From: Metellina segmentata
Taxonomy: Eukaryota; Arthropoda; Arachnida; Araneae; Tetragnathidae
Length of the DNA stretch: 64,000 nt
Reading direction: 5' to 3'
Assembly: GCA_947359465.1 (NCBI GenBank)
Contig: OX375880.1
Span: forward strand, 25,682,714-25,746,713
Shown: piece after piece, positions 34,935 through 45,539 of the stretch
Layout of the letters: every line of letters starts with the position of its first letter
Numbering within the stretch: position 1 is the stretch's first letter
The notes under the pieces: model-generated
Told to the model about the DNA's origin: nothing
Database searches by the model: none
The model's input: the letters and a program-made list of their open reading frames with translations, nothing else
Position numbers and translations under genes: made by a program

Positions 34935-35990
34935 ACAAGGAAAAAAGTTATTCAAATGGATTCCATAGGTACAAATGCTTTATAACTTGGTAATTGACAT
35001 TTACTATTTCAAAACAACAATTTTAAATATGAGGGAAGCTTTTTTACAGAAGCTTTAGGAATTTAAAAATAGCATAGCGACGTTTGCTTTTGTTAAAAAA
35101 CCTCTCTGGGTTGACGTAATAGAATTGAATTTTTCTACCTTTAATATTGACATTTGCACAATTACTGGAGTTAAAAAACAAGTAATTATGGATCTCCAAG
35201 TTTGAATGCCTTAATGCTGATATGTGGGAAAAATTGGAGAAAAATAAATGTGATCTTAGTTTACAGAAAAAGTGGCCTGCTATGAAAGACATGAAAGATA
35301 ATTTCCAATGCATGGAATAGTATTCCTGATTCATATTATCAGTTAAAACAACTAGCATTTTCTTTTCTTTCACTCTTTGGATCTACATATTCATGCAAAT
35401 AATCTTTTTCAAGCATGAACGTATCAAAAATAAATTGAGAAATCGTCTTATTGCAGAGAACCTGGAATCATTCTTGAAATAAAAAACAACGACATACAAG
35501 CCTGAATAATCCAAACTTTCCAAGGAAATGCAAGGTCATTGTTCACATTAAATACATGTTTTGTCATATTTTATTTTAATGTAAAAAAAAATGAATTTTT
35601 TTTCTCTATAGATAAGATTATTTTTGTATGATATCTTGATTTTTATTTAACGTTAGTAGATAGTTTGAACAGACTCCCAGAAACATAGTTCTTGAAAAAA
35701 AATGTATCTCTCTAAAGAAATTTTAATCGTTATCTGCTCATTTTGGGATCGTTTGGAATAATGATGTTGCCTACCACTGCATTAGACAAATGAGGTTACA
35801 TTTCTGTTTCCTGTATACATATTCATGTAACACAGGAAGTCACTAATATTAATATTAGTGGTTTCACCATTCTCAGTAATATACACACTCAAAGGAAATA
35901 TGCAAAATAATATAATTTCATGTACATAAGATTTGAGTTCAGGTACAGAGTCGTTAAACTAAAAAAGTTTGGAAAGAAGTGTCTGAAAAA
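34935..35990. other. RasGEF intron, no element recognised
   Basis: A minus-strand open stretch at 35044-35373 lacks splice borders and has low-complexity composition. Nothing else is found. Confidence 0.4.
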
Positions 35991-35999
35991 TCTACTCAC

Positions 36000-36074
36000 A
36001 AAAGTAAATCCTCTCAGCATCTTAGAGATGTTAGGAATGGGATGAAAATCTCTCTCCAAGAAGTGTTTTACCTC
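36000..36074 (-). CDS. RasGEF gene exon
   Basis: Acceptor accgatgttttag, donor actttt|gtgagt. 75 bp, 25 codons, phase 0. Reads EVKHFLERDFHPIPNISKML and RGFTF. The 'NIxxMLxxF' helix directly precedes the 'VxxWVxxEIL' block of the next exon, as in RasGEF domains (NIxxLIxxFNxLSxWV). Confidence 0.85.
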
Positions 36075-36189
36075 CTAAAACATCGGTAACACATTTTATT
36101 AAAATAATAGAAATTAAATACAAAATAATAATCAATAATATAAAAGCTTTGGACACTGAATTAACAAGGGTTGCAATACGAACTCTACT

Positions 36190-36440
36190 GACGTTCCACG
36201 GAACATTAAATACGATGGGGGCTCGGATACATTAAATCTGTCGTGGCGTAATCTAGGGTCGTGTGGAAGTTTGGGAAGTGGGGTGACAGATCAGGTGTCG
36301 ACCTCGTCAAGTGCTTGTATTTCAAAACTACGAGGTGTTGTCCTCGGATATTTCTCTTTTGGATGAATAGCGGACAGTCACCAACAACCCGTACTGTTGA
36401 TGCAGTGTGACGTTTATAGCAATAAAATTGCCCACGACCT
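36190..36440 (+). mobile_element. SINE family B, 5'-truncated
   Basis: Starts near 'gggggctcggatacattaaa', has the shared body, and ends 'gcagtgtgacgtttat'. The tRNA-like head is missing. Confidence 0.75.
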
Positions 36441-36494
36441 AAAGGCCCTTTTCGATCCTGATTGAAGTGGACATAATCCGGTGGCTAGGTATTT

Positions 36495-36635
36495 TAATAA
36501 CGTCGAACTGGAGCAACACAACGGGCTATTGACGACGGTCACCGGGGATCAAACTCGAAGGTAATGATTCGTGGGCAACCCATTAATTTTGAACCACGGT
36601 CAGATAACGAGGGGGTGCATTCCGGAGATGGACCG
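36495..36635 (-). mobile_element. SINE fragment (tail and part of body)
   Basis: 'gagcaacacaacgggctatt' to 'cagataacgaggg', minus orientation, truncated at the head side. Confidence 0.75.
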
Positions 36636-36864
36636 ACTTTGAGACGACCGTTTAGAACTATAGTCAAATATTGTTGCAATAGTATCGCTTCGAATAGAAT
36701 TCTCAAATTTCGTATCCATTAACACTATTTGTGGTTCATTTGGCGATGGATCTTCTCATTAACAAAACTGACCACATTTCGTTGGAAGGGATGTGTCGTC
36801 GTTAAAAAAACTGATCAGATCTTGATCTTGTCACCATAAAAAAATCGCCAAATCCTGTTAAATG

Positions 36865-37160
36865 AGGGCTACAATAGCCCCGTTGTAAGAGCAACGGACT
36901 AGCATCCGGAGGGTTGCAAGTTCGAATGAACCAAAGACGTCGTGTACAGATGGGGCTGATGAATGTTAAATTAGTCTTGGCCTCACTTTGGCATGGTGTG
37001 GAAATTTGGAAACTGGGGTACCAGTTCAGGTGTGACCTAGTCATCTGATCGTTGCTCAAAATGACGTGGTGTTGTCCTCGGATATTTCTCTTCGGGTGTT
37101 GGTTTCAGACCGTCAACAAGAGGCCGTACAAGTTGCTCCAGTGTGATGTTACTTAAAAAT
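36865..37160 (+). mobile_element. SINE family B
   Basis: Head 'agccccgttgtaagagcaac' with 'caagttcgaatgaacc' (B-box-like), GACGTCGTGTACA core, and a full body ending 'gctccagtgtgatgtt'. Confidence 0.85.
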
Positions 37161-37453
37161 GCCCACAAAATTATATGATGGATGAGATATTACGTCCAAA
37201 CCGCTTGGGGGTTAATTAAATGCTCTGGGGTAAGTTAATTCAAAAGTGAACACTTTTTGTCATTTTCTTCATCGCATGGGCTCCTTACCCCCCTCCCCCC
37301 TGACATTTGTCAGGTTGAGTATTGACAAGGTCGCCCACGGATAAGTGAGGAGTACAAGCACTCTTGAGGTACAACATTGTGGGGGCACTTAATATGCGAC
37401 CAGTCAACGAAGCAAAAATGAGGGTAGCGAAGATTTGAAACATATTCTCTTAC

Positions 37454-37504
37454 CTCACGTGTGACACCATTAAAGGCCTTCCAGTCCATCAGGATAATTT
37501 GCTC
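37454..37504 (-). CDS. RasGEF gene exon (51 bp)
   Basis: Acceptor cattattttacag, donor cgtgag|gtaaga. 17 codons, phase 0: EQIILMDWKAFNGVTRE. It continues the previous exon's ...DDIA to make the DxAxQLTxxExxxF entry motif of RasGEF domains, with I-LMDWKAF in place of LTLIDFELF. Confidence 0.85.
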
Positions 37505-37647
37505 CTGTAAAATAATGAAGCACAATGAGTTTACGCACGTATTCAGAAAAGAGTACACAATGTGCTCCAGATTGCATTGCCCGATTTTTATGTCGGGTAC
37601 CCAAATTTAGAGACACGTTTTTTTTTTTTTTCATATTTTATCCTATC

Positions 37648-38784
37648 CAGGGTGGCAACAAAATCCTGGAACAAAAGTTATCTGATATTTGCTTGATAGA
37701 GTCACAAAAATGTCCCTGATTTTACAATTCCCTTAATAAATGTTGTGATCCGTGACTGGTATCCCCCATGTACAGTTTCCACATATAATTTTTTAATATT
37801 TTATGTCGGATGGGGGGTAAAGGGATAATTCTCCACAAATATTTTGTATTTTCCCTTTTCAGATATTTTAATTGTTATTGTAAGGGTTAGACCCTTAATG
37901 GAACTCTTGCAATAGCAAATGAAAATCTGGAGAGAAAAAATTCAAAATATTTTGATTATGTACTTATTACATATGACCCTTCATTATCAAACTATACATC
38001 CATAACAAAAGCAAATATACATTAAAAAATTCTACAAAAATGTAATTGCAAGCAACAACTATTAATTTAACACACAAAAAAGACATCATCATTTCGAATT
38101 GTATGCCACAAGTTGTATCGCCTCATGGTGATGAGACGCGGAAAACGGCGACGGCTGTGTTCGCGGTGTTCAAAAATTACGTCGCCAGTGTTCTTAGTGT
38201 TCTTTATTCTAATTACAATTTCGTCGAATATGATTGATTTGATCTTCAAAAGTACTCGTAATCGCGCATCTCTAAATGGGTAATGGTAATTTTAGTTAAC
38301 GTCGTACTAGAGCAACACAACGGGCTATTGACGACGGTCCGGGATCAGTCCCTTAAGGGAAAGATCCGAGGACAACACCTCGTAATTTTGAACCACGGTC
38401 AGATGACGAAGCAACACCTGAACTGGCACCTCACTCTCCAAACTTCCACGTCAACCCAACGTGAGGACTTTCGGCCACGACAGATTTAAGGTGCACCAGC
38501 CGCCTCTACACCATACGCTTACAAACATCCATGCCCGAACCCGGATTCGAACCAGGAACCTTCCGATCTAGAGGCTAACACCTTAACCACTATACCGGTT
38601 GGTCGGCCATCTCTAAATGGGAAAAACGTGCCTAATGTGCGTAGGGAATAGTTACCGTTTAAATTATCAAAATTTCCCTCATTTTTTGCAAAATTTGAAA
38701 ATTGTCCCTGAAATGTCCCTGATTTTTTAAGAATTAAAAAGTTATCTGAGAATTCCCCGATTTCCAGGTTCTGTTACGGCTCTG
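37648..38784. mobile_element. 'CAGGGTGG' MITE family, copy with nested SINE
   Basis: Left end cagggtggcaacaaaatcct, right end ttccaggttctgttacggct. The interior matches the 782-bp copy at 51682-52463 once the 327-bp SINE and its duplication are removed. The flanking five bases (ctatc and ttatt) match at only three positions, so the duplication is decayed. No coding capacity. Confidence 0.8.
38281..38607 (-). mobile_element. SINE family A, full length, with 14-bp target-site duplication
   Basis: Flanked by catctctaaatggg at 38267-38280 and 38608-38621. The empty site survives in the paralogous MITE at about 52295 ('catctctaaatagg'), which confirms the insertion borders. Tail attaccatta-type, head GCCGACCAACCGG on the minus strand. 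It is the cleanest reference copy in the window. Confidence 0.95.
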
Positions 38785-38861
38785 TTATTCCCAGTCATGA
38801 GCAGAGCGTGTGTGTTATTGATTGTAAGACCTGGGATTTTTTTCTGTAGCAGATCGACTTA

Positions 38862-39283
38862 GGACATATGCACACATCTGGTTTTTCAACTCGCGGCAAA
38901 ACTGCCGCAACACAAGTGCGTTCTGAGATACATTAGATCCAATGGAGTGGTGCACATATGCCTCCGGCGCCGCACGTAGCAACTTGCGTGAAATTTGTAC
39001 CGCAATTCCCCACGGAGCCGTACGCGCTACTGCGTTATGAAGTACCTTGTTTTCATAAACAAATGGAATGTAAATAATAATAAATAAATGCTTGTATCTA
39101 GTAACTTCTATTTTGTTTCAAATTATACTTGTTGTACACCATGTAAGCGAAATAAACTCGTTTTCTTCGATAAAATATGTATCGCAAATGGCGCGAAATG
39201 AGTACGTGCGTCATTTCACGGTGATGTGTGCATAGTTGGGCTTCGGTGCCTCACGTTGAAAAACCGGTTTTGTGCACCGTGAC
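38862..39283. mobile_element. PIF/Harbinger-like MITE, 422 bp
   Basis: Flanked by TTA on both sides (38859-38861, 39284-39286). The ends are related to GGCCCGGTGCACACA...GTTTTTCAACG in the 425-bp copy at 48728-49152. A 3-bp TTA duplication and GC-rich inverted ends fit PIF/Harbinger. No transposase. Confidence 0.75.
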
Positions 39284-39349
39284 TTAGCAAGCGCAGTGGA
39301 CATAACCACTAAGTCACGACGCCTCTTTTCACACGTATCTTTTAATATA

Positions 39350-39460
39350 CAAATGATCTGCGTTGCTATTACTTGGTGTTGTATGTTTTGTGTCTTGCGC
39401 CGCGTGGCCAAATATGGCCGTTGCGCCATAAAACCCCCAAACCAACCAACCAGATGATAT
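39350..39460 (+). mobile_element. 3' end of SINE family D (CCCAAACCAACC tail)
   Basis: 'cttggtgttgtatgttttgt' then 'gttgcgccataaaaccccc' then a CCAAACCAACCAACC tail. Relatives are at 41386-41445 and 49545-49645. The 5' part is not attached here. Confidence 0.65.
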
Positions 39461-40094
39461 GGCCCACATTAGAATTTTAGTGCCGCAGTACCCTTCGTGA
39501 CGTCCGGAAAAAAAAGAGACGTTTTCGACAGGCAGATAATCGTTGACCTGCCGCCAGAAGAGACCCCTTCCCACCTCAAAAAAAAAAAAAAAAACGTGCG
39601 TTACAGTTTGAAATAATTCTGCCCAGAAAGGCAGTAAATCTGTCGGAGAGTCAGTTGGTTAATCCAACTTCTTGCACCTGCTGGTATCGCACATCACTCT
39701 CTAACGGTTGCAAGAAACAAAGAGGGGATTCACACGTGTGGAGTTGACATTTATACGAGTGTTACAGGTGTCAATGGAAAACACCCTGTCAACATTCCAA
39801 GAGGGATGCGACTCCCCCGGAAAAACGCAAAGGGAGACGAGAGTCAGAAGACACGGTGGAAAGTGGTGGACGATGAAGTGCTCGAGACAGCTATACGGTG
39901 AGGTTAAACACAGATAAAAAACTAACTGTGACGAGAAACTTTTGTTATTTATGAACATTCGTTCATCGATTGTCCAGTGTACATATTTTGTAAATAGTTT
40001 TCTAATTGGATAATTGAAACCCTTTAACTGAAATAAATAACATAAAAAAGTAATCTACTTAGTCTAAATCCATTGTATTGCTGTGGTACCCGAA

Positions 40095-40300
40095 AAACCA
40101 CTCTCTGTTGAAAGGGTAGTGGATTCAACACATAGGTTGCGAGTTCGTAACTCGATCCTACAAATAACCGTGGTGGATGTTGATTCCGTAGGGATCCACG
40201 TGGCGTGGAGGTTTAGAAGTGAGTTGCCAGCTTGGGTATTGACCTCGTTAACCGACCCTGTTCCAAAACGACTAAGTGTTGTCTTCCAATCTTTCCTAAC
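40095..40300 (+). mobile_element. SINE family B, heavily decayed
   Basis: 'gggtagtggattcaacacat' and 'gcgagttcgtaactcgatcc' match the head, and the 'agcttgggtattgacctcgt' region matches the body. Low but ordered similarity. Confidence 0.55.
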
Positions 40301-40574
40301 AGTTCTAACAATTGTTGCACAATATTTCTACAAATGGGGCCGCCTCCCCCAAACGGGAGGGTTAAATATTAAACTATTAACGATGGATAACCAAAACGCT
40401 CACACCAGGAGCTTCTAAAACTCCCTGGAGTCACCCACTTATTCGGGTCGTATACCACTCATATGTCGTAACTGAAGCAGGAAGGATAAGTACGACAAAT
40501 CTAAAGATAATACGAGTAACTAAGTACGGCATATTATCTCTATCATTGCATCATTTGACTACTTTATCTGCGTC

Positions 40575-40745
40575 CGAGAGTCTGGAGCAGTCGCAGTGGA
40601 TCAATGGGTTTTTCAACTGGGCTAGCAACTTGCGAGATGTAAGATGCGTAGAATCGGTTCCTGTTGGGATGCATATCTCTCTCCTGTGCCAGTGAAACTT
40701 ACCTTGTGTGTCTATTATTGTCTATGTCTATTACTAGATGTTTGG
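40575..40745 (+). mobile_element. SINE family D, head and body
   Basis: Matches 48366-48469 in order ('gcagtcgcagtggatcaatg', 'gaatcggttcctgttggga', 'tctctctcctgtgccagt'). The degenerate B box GAATCGGTTCC suggests a tRNA-derived head. Confidence 0.55.
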
Positions 40746-40754
40746 GGCCACGGA

Positions 40755-41385
40755 AGCTCGGTTTGTGGTGTAACGGATTAGAACCTGGAGGGTTGAGAGT
40801 TCGAATCCAACCAAAGACCATTGTGAACATGGGGGCTGATGCACGTTAAATCTGTCTGGGCTTCAAATTCCATCACGTTGTCACGGTGTAGAAGTTTGTT
40901 AAGATAATTTTAATTAACGTCGTACTATAGAAACATAACGGGCTATTGACGACGGTCCGGGATCAATCCCCAACAACACCACGTCATTTTGAACCACGAT
41001 CTGATGACGAGGTAACACCGGAGATGGCACCCCGCTATCCAAACTTCCACTTCAATCCAACATGTTGACTTTCGGCCACGACAGATTTAAAGTGAACCAG
41101 CCGTCTCTACACCATACGTTTACAAACATCCATATACTGACTCTTATTCGAACCAGGAACCTTCGTATCTAGAGGCTACCACCTGAACCACCAGAACTGT
41201 TGTTCGTCGTGTGTGAAAGTTTGGTTAGAGGGATGCCAGCTCAGGTGTAACCTCGTCATCTGATTACAGTTCTAAATGAAGTGAAGTTGCTCTTGAAATC
41301 TTTCTCTTCGGGCTTGTTTCCGGAACGTCACCAAAAGCGAGTTGTGAAGCTTCCAGTGCGACGTCAATTGAAACACCTACCATTA
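40755..41385 (+). mobile_element. SINE family B split by another SINE
   Basis: The 5' half (40755-40904) has head 'ggtttgtggtgtaacggatt' and B box gagttcgaatcc. The 3' half (41211-41385) resumes 'gtgtgaaagtttggttaga' and runs to 'ccagtgcgacgtcaattg'. A family A SINE in the opposite orientation lies between them. Confidence 0.85.
40905..41210 (-). mobile_element. SINE family A nested in SINE family B
   Basis: Bounded by a decayed 19-bp duplication, gtgtagaagtttgttaaga (40886) and gtgtgaaagtttggttaga (41211). Body and B-box region follow the 38281 copy with more changes, so this insertion is older. Confidence 0.85.
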
Positions 41386-41660
41386 CTTGATGTTATGTGT
41401 CTTGTGTTTGGCGCAGTTTGCCTAAGTATCACTCTTGCGATACAATATCCCGTTGAAAACGGGTTAAAAAAAAGAGTTCTGAAAAGATCCTTGAACAATT
41501 TCCCCAACTTGGTGCTACTGTTTGCGACAATAATATGCAAAACAACGCTACAGTTCTTTTTGATGATTTTTCTAATTAGAAGTGACGATGTCAATAAATT
41601 ATAAAACATTTACCGAACATGACGATAATTTACAGGAATCTGTATGTGAAGTGAACTTAC

Positions 41661-41726
41661 CGCAATGTCGTCTGGCTTGTAGCTCAGGAATGCATTGACA
41701 CCAGGTGGAATCGGTAGGTATTTCAC
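41661..41726 (-). CDS. RasGEF gene exon
   Basis: Acceptor cttattttattcacag, donor attgcg|gtaagt. 66 bp, 22 codons, phase 0: VKYLPIPPGVNAFLSYKPDD-IA. It supplies the linker and the first residues of the RasGEF domain (…DDIA|EQ…). Confidence 0.8.
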
Positions 41727-42189
41727 CTGTGAATAAAATAAGAAAAAGGTTTAAAGAATCTCTAGACTCTAGAACAGAGGGACAGAGCATTAATCACACG
41801 GCTACTAAGCTTGAGTATATGATGCTTAATACATCAATGAGATGGAATTTCGATGACCTGAAGTTTGTTAGAACAGTCCCAATAAGAATTGTATCTAACC
41901 CGAAAATTACACAAAAATAACGTAAAAAGTAGAAAAAAATATGAAATCTTTGGCGAAAGTTTTATAAAAAGAAGATATTCCTGAAATAGAAACAGATATG
42001 AATGACAAAAAAGCCCATTTCATTCAAACAAATTTTGAAGAAGCATTAAAAAACTTTAACTAAGGCACTTTAATCAGCCTTGATTTGTATCAGACTTTAA
42101 AACATACAGGATAATTTAAAAGGTTTTCCGACAAATTATAAAGGCATAGTTCCGAAGTACAAAAATAAACCCTATTCGCATAGGAACAT

Positions 42190-43787
42190 ATACGAGAGTG
42201 TCAAAAATTATCCACACTTTCGCGATAACACTTCTTTAAGTTTGTCACACTGTCTTCTGCGCATGCGTGCTTAGATTTGGGGATGAATGTCACCTGGATG
42301 GTGTCATTTCTCTTGCTTCTGCTTCAGTGTAAACATGACCGCTCCGCTAGCAGAGTGCATCATAAAGATCTGTGATCCCACTTCTACACTTCGAGGGTAG
42401 GAAGGTGTTCCACGGTACTGAAAATCGTTGTTTTAAAACAATACAGGTACAGTCCTCTACCTAGTGGAAGTGTGCATGAGTGGATCGAGAAGCTTCGAAG
42501 AGGCAGGACAAGCGTGATGCACGAAGAAGGAGATGGACGGCCGTCCACCTCCTCCGCCGGAGAAAAGACTCAGCAAGATCGAGAAATGGTTCTCGCAAAC
42601 CGGCTTGTATGGGTGCAGAAAGTGTATAAAAGTGCGACAAACAAATACAAAATCTTTGCCGAACAATTTGTTCTTAATTTTATCAAACATTTGGCCTATT
42701 TGTTTTAATCATAAGTTCTGATTTTCTGCTATGTAAAACGCTCTTCTTGACTTGCTTTCTTTTCTTTTCGAGCTACGGAATAACCTCCCTACACCGCCCC
42801 AAATTACCACCAACACTTTACAAGTAACACATATTCTAAGTCAATGACAAGATATGTAACTTTAAAAGTGATCGACAGAATTGCAAATTCTGAAAGTATG
42901 CCTTGGTTTTGAATAATTGAAGTGAATTAATTATATGTAATAATATTGAGCCGATAATTATGTTCTACGGCAATTTTTGATTTGACTGTAGTTTTCAAAA
43001 TTGGAACAAAATTTGCAACAGCATGGAGTTCTGTTGGAGAACACTGAATATAATTCTGCACTTGGGCCGGGGAGTAACAAACAACCAGCACAGGTACTGT
43101 AGCGTGTTCTCTGCCGAACAGACGGACAAAGAAGTGAAGGAAAGTGGTGCTTAATGATTGAGCGACCCTCCGAAAACCTTCTTGGAGTGAATTCGTAAGC
43201 TTGTGGAACAGTGGACCAAATGCATCGAAAAGGAAGGAGACAATGTGGGAAAAAACAGAGCGGAAATTTTTTGACATTCCCCTCGCAGATGTAAACACTG
43301 CGCGATTGGTCTAGAGGGAATTGCCAGACATTGAGTTGGCAGCGCGATACATCGTTGCTCTGGTATAGTTCAAAACAATTTGAAATCCCTTTGGAATGAC
43401 ATTATTACGAAGAATTACACGTAATTCAAACCGAGCAAGTGGTGCTTAATGATTGAGCGACCCTCCGTAAACCTTCTTCTTGTGGTGAATTCGTAAGCTT
43501 GTGGACCGGTGGACCCAATGCATCGTAAAGGAAAGAGACAATGTGGGAAAATGACAAACTTGTTCAACCCCTAAATCTGTGTAAATAGATTGAAAAAACA
43601 AAGAACGGATAGTTTTTGACCTTCCCTCGCAGATGTAATCGCTGGGTGAACGTTATAGAGGGCGCTGCCAGAAATTGAGTTGAGTAGCGCAAAACATCGT
43701 TGTTCTAGAATTTAAAAATAATTTGAAATCCCCATAGGAATGACATTATAACGATGAATTACACGCAATTCAACCCTAGCAATACTT
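42190..43787 (+). pseudogene. Decayed mariner (SETMAR-like) transposon with duplicated 3' part
   Basis: The N-terminal part around 42465-42620 reads SVHEWIEKLRRGRTSVMHEE and GDGRPST, the mariner HTH to 'GRP' linker. The C-terminal part around 43190 reads RKLVEQWTKCIEKEGDNVGK, the usual mariner C-terminus. The catalytic middle is missing or unrecognisable. The 3' part is tandemly duplicated (43141-43437 and 43438-43787). The minus-strand ORF 42927-43298 is antisense to this and is not a gene. Confidence 0.75.
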
Positions 43788-43838
43788 GGAAGAATTATAA
43801 TACAAGAAATGATTGATTTAAGGTGAGGTTGTACTTAC

Positions 43839-43896
43839 AATATCCAGGACTTCGTCCGTTTCATTTAGATAATAGTCACCGAAATCATTGGAGAAA
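43839..43896 (-). CDS. RasGEF gene exon (most 5' one placed with confidence)
   Basis: Acceptor atacttctttcag, donor gatatt|gtaagt. 58 bp; only the frame entered in phase 2 is open: (x)FSNDFGDYYLNETDEVLDI, acidic. It joins in phase 0 to VKYLPIPPG. It must be preceded by an exon ending with two bases of a codon. Confidence 0.7.
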
Positions 43897-44134
43897 CTGA
43901 AAGAAGTATAAATATTCATACATTAGCATTGACCCGTATTGGACTATGTTGTAGTCGTTATTTCGAAATAATCGCAGTATCGGTGGATTACTGGTGAAGC
44001 AGAAATGAGAGAGTGAATGTTTAACTAGGGGATTTTCTTCCCTTATAGCACAATAACTGTAAACTAAAACTATCTTTTTTTCTTCAAAGACCTGTTGATT
44101 AATAGTCAATCCCAATCTTCATACGGATCTTTCC

Positions 44135-44640
44135 CTTCGGGGGTTGATCCGAACATTCACCCGTAGCGCGTTATGGTGCTCCAGTACGATTCTAAATTCC
44201 TATCTACCTACCCAAACTTCAATATTGTTACTCAATTTGTCTTCTTATTTTCACTGTTCTACATAAATGAAAATAGGTGGAAAATTTATATAAAAAAAGG
44301 GGGTAGGTTAGTAAAAATCTTAGATTCGTTAGTAGAAAAACGAAATCCTGTGATAATATTTATGCTACCATTATTTAATTTAACTCATTGGTTAGAAAAA
44401 CTTTAAAATGTGACTGGATAATGTGCTCCACTTTTATAAATATCATACCAATTAAGAGCTACGGTAGCCGAGTTGGAAGAGTAACGAATTAGCAACAGGA
44501 AGATTGGGAATGAGAAACTCGAAACAACCAAAGAACTTAAACACGTTAAATCTGTCATTAGAATTATTTCCGGACCGTCGGAAATAATCTAATGTGTTTA
44601 TAAAGTGTGACGTTAATGAACTACCTACATAAATTAAGGG
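44135..44640 (+). mobile_element. SINE fragments: tail (44135-44215) and deleted copy (44455-44640)
   Basis: The first is a family tail ('gatctttcccttcgggggtt' to 'cctatctacctaccc'). The second has a family B head ('gtagccgagttggaagagta') joined by deletion to the tail ('gacgttaatgaactaccta'). Confidence 0.7.
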
Positions 44641-44882
44641 GATGTAGTACCTTTCGAACAATTTTTTTGTTATCTTCACAACAAAATGTTTCAATAATCG
44701 TTAAATATACATTATAAAAGAAAAAAAAATCTATTTTTCATTCACAATATTTAAAAATTCAATTTCTTGAAAAATTATTTCACTATTTTAGAATTCCTGT
44801 TTTGAATTTGTTTTCAATTATTTTTCTATTTGCCTTCCACTAAGTATGTCCTACAATGTTGTGCAATGGCTTACGTTTAACA

Positions 44883-45534
44883 TCTATATATATAATTCTC
44901 TTACGTGGCACGCAAAAAAGACGTTATTTGTAATCGCGTTTTGGCAACACTGTACGATTGTTTGCTTATCGCGAAGTCTCGCACATCGATTGAATTTATA
45001 GCGTTATCGGATGAAATTTTATTGAAAAAAAAAGAGTAAATTTTAATGAGCTGTTGCAGTTAGTTTATAATAGAAATCAAAGAAAGCGGAGGATCTTTTC
45101 AGGGCCATTTAAAAAACGGTCCTTTTCAGGGCCAACAATTATAGTTCAACAAGACGCTTGCACTACAACTTTCGGCAACAAACTTAATGAAAAAGTGTGG
45201 GTCGTTTGAGTGCTGGGAAAGTGTACACACAAACAACATGCTGTGTATTCAATTTCCAAAGCAACGCTCACATTTCGAGTCAAAATTTGCACAAAGTTTT
45301 CATTTGAATTCTGATTTTAGAGATACTGTATATATTTTTTCTGTAATACAGCAAATTTAGATTTGAAAAACATTTTTTTGGTAACATATTTTGTAAACAA
45401 TCCCTTCTGCTAGGACACATGTCTTCATTGAGGCGAGCGAAGCGAGCATAGATTCGCGCAGCGAACCAATGAGGATTGCGAAGCAATCCTCCGGGGGTTG
45501 GCGAGCGTTAGCGAGCAGGGGGCCGGCCCCCTAG
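44883..45534 (+). mobile_element. Non-autonomous Helitron-like element, 652 bp
   Basis: Begins TCTATATATATAATTCTC after A (44882) and ends GGGGGCCGGCCCCCTAG before T (45535). The terminal stem is a perfect GGGGGCC/GGCCCCC palindrome touching CTAG. The 3' 120 bp repeat the hairpin and 'gcgagcg' words of the 1.5-kb elements (AGGATTGC-GAA-GCAATCCT; ggcgagcgttagcgagc), but the interior is unrelated. So it shares terminal signals with the 1.5-kb elements while carrying a different body. Confidence 0.8.
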
Positions 45535-45539
45535 TAATT

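Larger units (their letters stand above)
21996..43896 (-). other. RasGEF-domain gene, minus strand (gene span as far as traced)
   Basis: Nine exons, at 43839, 41661, 37454, 36000, 34745, 31245, 30126, 28075 and 21996 (left ends), have consensus splice sites and compatible phases throughout. Joined, they give about 300 residues. The middle matches the catalytic core of Ras guanine-nucleotide exchange factors (CDC25 homology), which load GTP onto Ras-family GTPases at membranes. Recognisable blocks are DDIA-EQIILMDWKAF (the 'LTLID/E-F' start), NISKMLRGFTF-VRTWVRETVL, LARRLHKLNNIHSAKAVVEGL and ILRLASTWK. The later part (CIPDIG-DHVFKYM...) departs from the usual PYLGxYLxDL signature, so catalytic competence is uncertain. 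No ATG exon was found; the 5' end lies above 43.9 kb. Introns carry most of the SINEs and MITEs. Confidence 0.85.

Noticed and set aside
42927..43298. 123-codon minus-strand ORF
   Set aside because: Antisense to the mariner transposase C-terminus, which is recognisable on the plus strand.
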